This document shows positions 20,496 through 22,283 of a DNA stretch of 22,283 nt, piece after piece. This stretch comes from an uncultured Oribacterium sp. (GTDB lineage: Bacteria; Bacillota; Clostridia; Lachnospirales; Lachnospiraceae). Below the pieces are notes generated by a model. The model was not told the origin of the DNA. It worked only from the letters and a program-made list of their open reading frames with translations, and did not search any database. Location: the NCBI GenBank assembly GCA_900770445.1, contig CAAGKO010000056.1, forward strand, positions 1-22,283. Reading direction: 5' to 3'. The position numbers were made by a program, and so were the translations under genes. Positions within the stretch are counted from its first letter, which is position 1. Each line of letters starts with the position of its first letter.

Positions 20496-20849
20496 ATGAG
20501 TAATTCAAAGGATATGGTAAAGGTAGTCTACGCTGCACTCGAGGAGAAGCAGGGTAAGGATATCGCCATCATGGACATCGGCGGCGTGTCGGTCATCGCG
20601 GATTATTTCGTGATCGCGACCGCGGACAACATCCGTCAGGTGGATGCACTCTGCGACGAGGTCGAGGATAAGATGGCTCAGCACGGCTACGAGCTTCGCC
20701 GCCGTGAGGGTGTGACCAACAGCGGCTGGATCCTCCTCGACTACAACGATATCATCGTGCACATCTTCGACAAGGAGCAGCGTCTCTTCTACGACCTCGA
20801 GCGTATCTGGTCGGATGGAAAGAAGATCGTGTCGGTGGACGAGCTGTAA
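20496..20849 (+). CDS. rsfS: RsfS, ribosomal silencing factor
   Basis: RsfS binds L14 on the large subunit and blocks subunit joining when nutrients are short. The 117-residue length is typical. Conserved features are the DIGGVSVIADYFVIATADNIRQVDAL stretch (residues ~27-52) and GWILLDYNDIIVHIFDKEQRLFYDLERIW (~77-105). The ATG follows AAAAGGAG by six bases. It closes the ribosome-assembly run that begins at rplU. A stable hairpin lies 28 bases after the stop. Confidence 0.97.
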   Translation: MSNSKDMVKVVYAALEEKQGKDIAIMDIGGVSVIADYFVIATADNIRQVDALCDEVEDKMAQHGYELRRREGVTNSGWILLDYNDIIVHIFDKEQRLFYDLERIWSDGKKIVSVDEL

Positions 20850-20877
20850 ATACATAATCTGCAGTTTTGCAGGCAAT

Positions 20878-20905
20878 GATGGGTGTCACTTCGGTGGCAT
20901 CCATC
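20878..20905 (+). other. cUUCGg-capped hairpin after rsfS
   Basis: GATGGGTGTCAC and GTGGCATCCATC pair over 12 positions (two G-U) around TTCG closed by C-G, an especially stable tetraloop. No T-run follows, so it is more likely an mRNA-stabilising or processing element, or a weak terminator. A smaller CTGCA/TGCAG stem lies just before. Confidence 0.65.
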
Positions 20906-20969
20906 TGTTGTATAGAGAATATGTCAAAAAATTCACGACCATCTGGTCATGCGCTGCACAGGAGGGACA

Positions 20970-21698
20970 ATGCCTACAGGAATCATCATCAATGTTCTAT
21001 CGGTCGCCATCGGAGGGCTCGTCGGCACGCTGGCCGGTCATAAGCTGAGCCTCGATTTCAAAGAAAATCTGAATATGATCTTCGGCGTCTGTGCCATGAC
21101 GATGGGCATCAGCAGCATCGTGCTCATGGAAAATATGCCGGCGGTCATCTTCGCCGTGGTGGTCGGCACGGCGATCGGTCTCGCGATTCATTTCGGAGAT
21201 CTCATCGCGAAGGGATGCGCCGTGATGGAGGGCGTGGTTTCAAAGGTCCTGCCGAAAAAGGAGTCCGCGATCAGTGAGGAGGAGTTCCGTGCGACGCTGA
21301 TCACGATCATCGTGCTGTTCTGTGCGAGCGGCACCGGCATCTATGGGTCGATCGTGGCCGGCATGACCGGCGATCAGACGATCCTCATCGCGAAGTCCAT
21401 CCTCGATATCTTCACCGCGATCATCTTCGCCTGTCTCCTCGGTCCGGTCGTGTCCTTCATCGCGCTTCCGCAGTTCGTGATTTTCATGCTGCTGTACGCA
21501 CTCGCAGGCGTGATCTATCCGCTGACGACCCCGGCGATGATCGGTGACTTCAAGGCCTGCGGCGGCATCCTGCTGCTGGCGACCGGCTTCCGCATGATCA
21601 AGGTGAAGATGTTCCCAACCGCGGATATGATTCCGGCGATGGTCCTCGTGATGCCGATCAGCTGGTTCTGGGTCAATGTCATCGTGCCGATTCTCTGA
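20970..21698 (+). CDS. DUF554 family membrane protein
   Basis: The 242-residue protein has about seven hydrophobic segments and the pattern of the DUF554 (YqgA/YdfK-like) family: an N-terminal GIIINVLSVAIGGLVGTLAGHKL, the central GTAIGLAIHFGDLI, SGTGIYGSIVAGMTGDQTILIAKSILDIFTA, and the C-terminal GGILLLATGFRMIKVKMFPTADMIPAM. These are predicted inner-membrane transport proteins without an assigned substrate. ATG 20970 is selected because GGAGGG lies just upstream; a further in-frame ATG at 20949 adds seven residues without a ribosome binding site. The stop codon lies within the first arm of the hairpins described next. Confidence 0.92.
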   Translation: MPTGIIINVLSVAIGGLVGTLAGHKLSLDFKENLNMIFGVCAMTMGISSIVLMENMPAVIFAVVVGTAIGLAIHFGDLIAKGCAVMEGVVSKVLPKKESAISEEEFRATLITIIVLFCASGTGIYGSIVAGMTGDQTILIAKSILDIFTAIIFACLLGPVVSFIALPQFVIFMLLYALAGVIYPLTTPAMIGDFKACGGILLLATGFRMIKVKMFPTADMIPAMVLVMPISWFWVNVIVPIL

Positions 21699-21768
21699 TG
21701 GCCCGACGTATATCTGTCACTTTTCAACGTCGCTCCGGGCCATCATGCCGCTGCTTTGATGGCCCGGA
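21696..21768 (+). promoter_or_regulatory. Mutually exclusive hairpins after the DUF554 gene
   Basis: TGATGGCCCG (21696-21705, overlapping the stop) can pair with CGGGCCATCA (21736-21745). That same middle arm, extended as TCCGGGCCATCA (21734-21745), pairs perfectly over 12 bases with TGATGGCCCGGA (21757-21768). Only one can form at a time, as in attenuators. No T-run follows either. Confidence 0.6.
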
Positions 21769-21784
21769 CACGAAAGGACGGTCT

Positions 21785-21856
21785 ATGGCGAAGTCAAAGG
21801 CAAGGATCCTGGGCGATCGTCATAGTTCAGGCAGGAAGATTTTGCAACCGGAATAA
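21785..21856 (+). CDS. Possible small protein of 23 residues
   Basis: An ATG preceded by AAAGGA at six-base spacing opens a frame of 23 codons, MAKSKARILGDRHSS… ending QPE and TAA. It is basic and has no recognised homologue from memory. It lies between the alternative hairpins and a strong terminator 6 bases after its stop, so it would be transcribed. It could also be a chance ORF or a gene remnant next to the insertion-sequence edge; evidence is position only. Confidence 0.3.
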   Translation: MAKSKARILGDRHSSGRKILQPE

Positions 21857-21862
21857 TTTTCA

Positions 21863-21892
21863 AGAGATGTCCATACCGGGCATCTCTTTTTT
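21863..21892 (+). terminator. Rho-independent terminator
   Basis: AGAGATGTCC (21863-21872) pairs with GGGCATCTCT (21878-21887; one G-U) around ATACC, followed by a T-run to 21892. It closes the DUF554 transcription unit. Confidence 0.92.
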
Positions 21893-22094
21893 GTTGTCTG
21901 CCCACCCTGGTATATATCCTTTATCTACTTGCATATTGGCGCCGCCCGTGCAGACACGTTGATCTCAACACTGCTTTCATGTCTACAATCGTCTTTACCC
22001 TTCCGAAGTGTCCGAAGTTTGAGGCTGTCTAAAAATTGAGGCAACAAAAATCGCTTGTGTCCTTGACAAGGGGTACCTACAATTCAACCCGATA

Positions 22095-22173
22095 TTTCGC
22101 AAATTCACTTTATCTGGAGCGTATGCCATTAGGCTTTTCGCAAATTTGCTTTATCTGTAGCGTATGCCATTAG
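22095..22173. repeat. Tandem 38-bp direct repeats upstream of the edge ORF
   Basis: Copies at 22095-22132 and 22136-22173 match at 35 of 38 positions (TTTCGCAAAT… …GCGTATGCCATTAG), 41 bp start to start. Repeats at such a place may bind a transposase or regulator. Confidence 0.85.
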
Positions 22174-22278
22174 ATAATATGAAGTGACCTCACATTTGTA
22201 GCAACGTGGATTCGCCATTATACTAAAGATGTCGCTATCCAAGTAAGATGGTTTACCACATACAAAAGGAGGTCACTC

Positions 22279-22283
22279 ATGAA
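22279..22283 (+). CDS. Start of an ORF cut off by the window edge
   Basis: AAAAGGAGG at 22264-22272 lies six bases before ATG 22279, an optimal ribosome binding site. Only the start codon and two bases are present, so the product is unknown; a transposase is the likeliest guess from context. GAGGTCACT (22269-22277), covering most of the ribosome binding site, can pair with AGTGACCTC at 22183-22191, which would hide the site in long transcripts. Confidence 0.5.

Larger units (their letters stand above)
22020..22283 (+). mobile_element. Probable left end of an insertion sequence
   Basis: After the terminator the base composition becomes more AT-rich and no gene is seen in 21893-22278. GAGGCTGTCTAAAAA at about 22021-22035 resembles the termini of several DDE-transposase elements (for example GGGCTGTC-TCAAAA-type ends). 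It is followed by tandem 38-bp repeats and an open frame with a very strong ribosome binding site at the window edge. The element's right end and target duplication are outside the window, so the call is tentative. Confidence 0.4.

Noticed and set aside
21756..21962. 68-codon frame running through the terminator after the DUF554 gene
   Set aside because: It starts inside a hairpin arm, reads through a clear Rho-independent terminator and has no ribosome binding site.
22055..22085. TTGACA at 22063 as a promoter for the edge ORF
   Set aside because: No acceptable -10 sequence occurs at 15-19 bases from it.
22095..22173. CRISPR-like repeats near the right edge
   Set aside because: Only two copies, separated by three bases with no spacer, so they are tandem repeats and not an array.

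Overview
The window is a chromosomal stretch of a fairly GC-rich low-copy Firmicute, most likely a Lachnospiraceae-type Clostridium relative. The gene order and proteins point that way: mreC-mreD-PBP2-rodA followed by a methylglyoxal-synthase-like gene, a small P-loop protein paired with an HlyD-like protein ahead of sepF, and the rplU-rpmA-obg-yhbY-nadD-yqeK-rsfS ribosome-assembly run. The species cannot be named from the sequence alone. Every recognised gene is on the + strand. The first 24 bases are not genomic: they match the end of an Illumina TruSeq read-2 adapter with one base missing, so the window starts at a contig edge inside mreC.

Layout. 25-6886: cell-shape and peptidoglycan block (mreC 3' part, mreD, PBP2 with a large insert, rodA, a MgsA-like protein lacking three of the family's catalytic residues, and a lipoprotein D-Ala-D-Ala carboxypeptidase). 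6887-7039: palindromic intergenic repeats ending in a terminator-like structure. 7040-8971: own promoter, then a small Walker-A protein and an HlyD-like membrane protein with no transporter partner nearby. 9045-9761: sepF with two upstream palindromes, its own promoter and a terminator. 9773-10004: a 232-bp fully folded intergenic repeat. 10058-15562: aroB, lspA, rluD and a large secreted NlpC/P60 endopeptidase. 15564-16497: a second copy of the repeat, then promoter, L21 leader, rplU, rpmA and a strong terminator. 16521-16680: an unrelated 160-bp long hairpin. 16820-20849: obg, yhbY, nadD, yqeK, rsfS. 20970-21892: a DUF554 membrane protein, alternative hairpins, a possible 23-residue ORF and a terminator. 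21893-22283: a compositionally different tail with tandem 38-bp repeats and a strong ribosome binding site 6 bases before a start codon at the very edge, probably the left end of an insertion sequence.

Functionally most of the window serves growth: lateral wall synthesis (MreCD, PBP2, RodA, carboxypeptidase, NlpC/P60), division (SepF), lipoprotein maturation (LspA), rRNA modification and ribosome assembly (RluD-type, L21, L27, Obg, YhbY, RsfS), NAD synthesis (NadD), dinucleotide hydrolysis (YqeK) and the shikimate pathway (AroB). No CRISPR array, tRNA, rRNA, phage or defence system was seen. The points most worth a second look are the catalytically altered MgsA-like protein, the promoter-like and operator-like patch inside rodA, the dispersed folding repeats with a compensatory base change, the orphan P-loop/HlyD pair, and an L27 that lacks the cleavable leader while the Prp protease gene is absent from its usual place.
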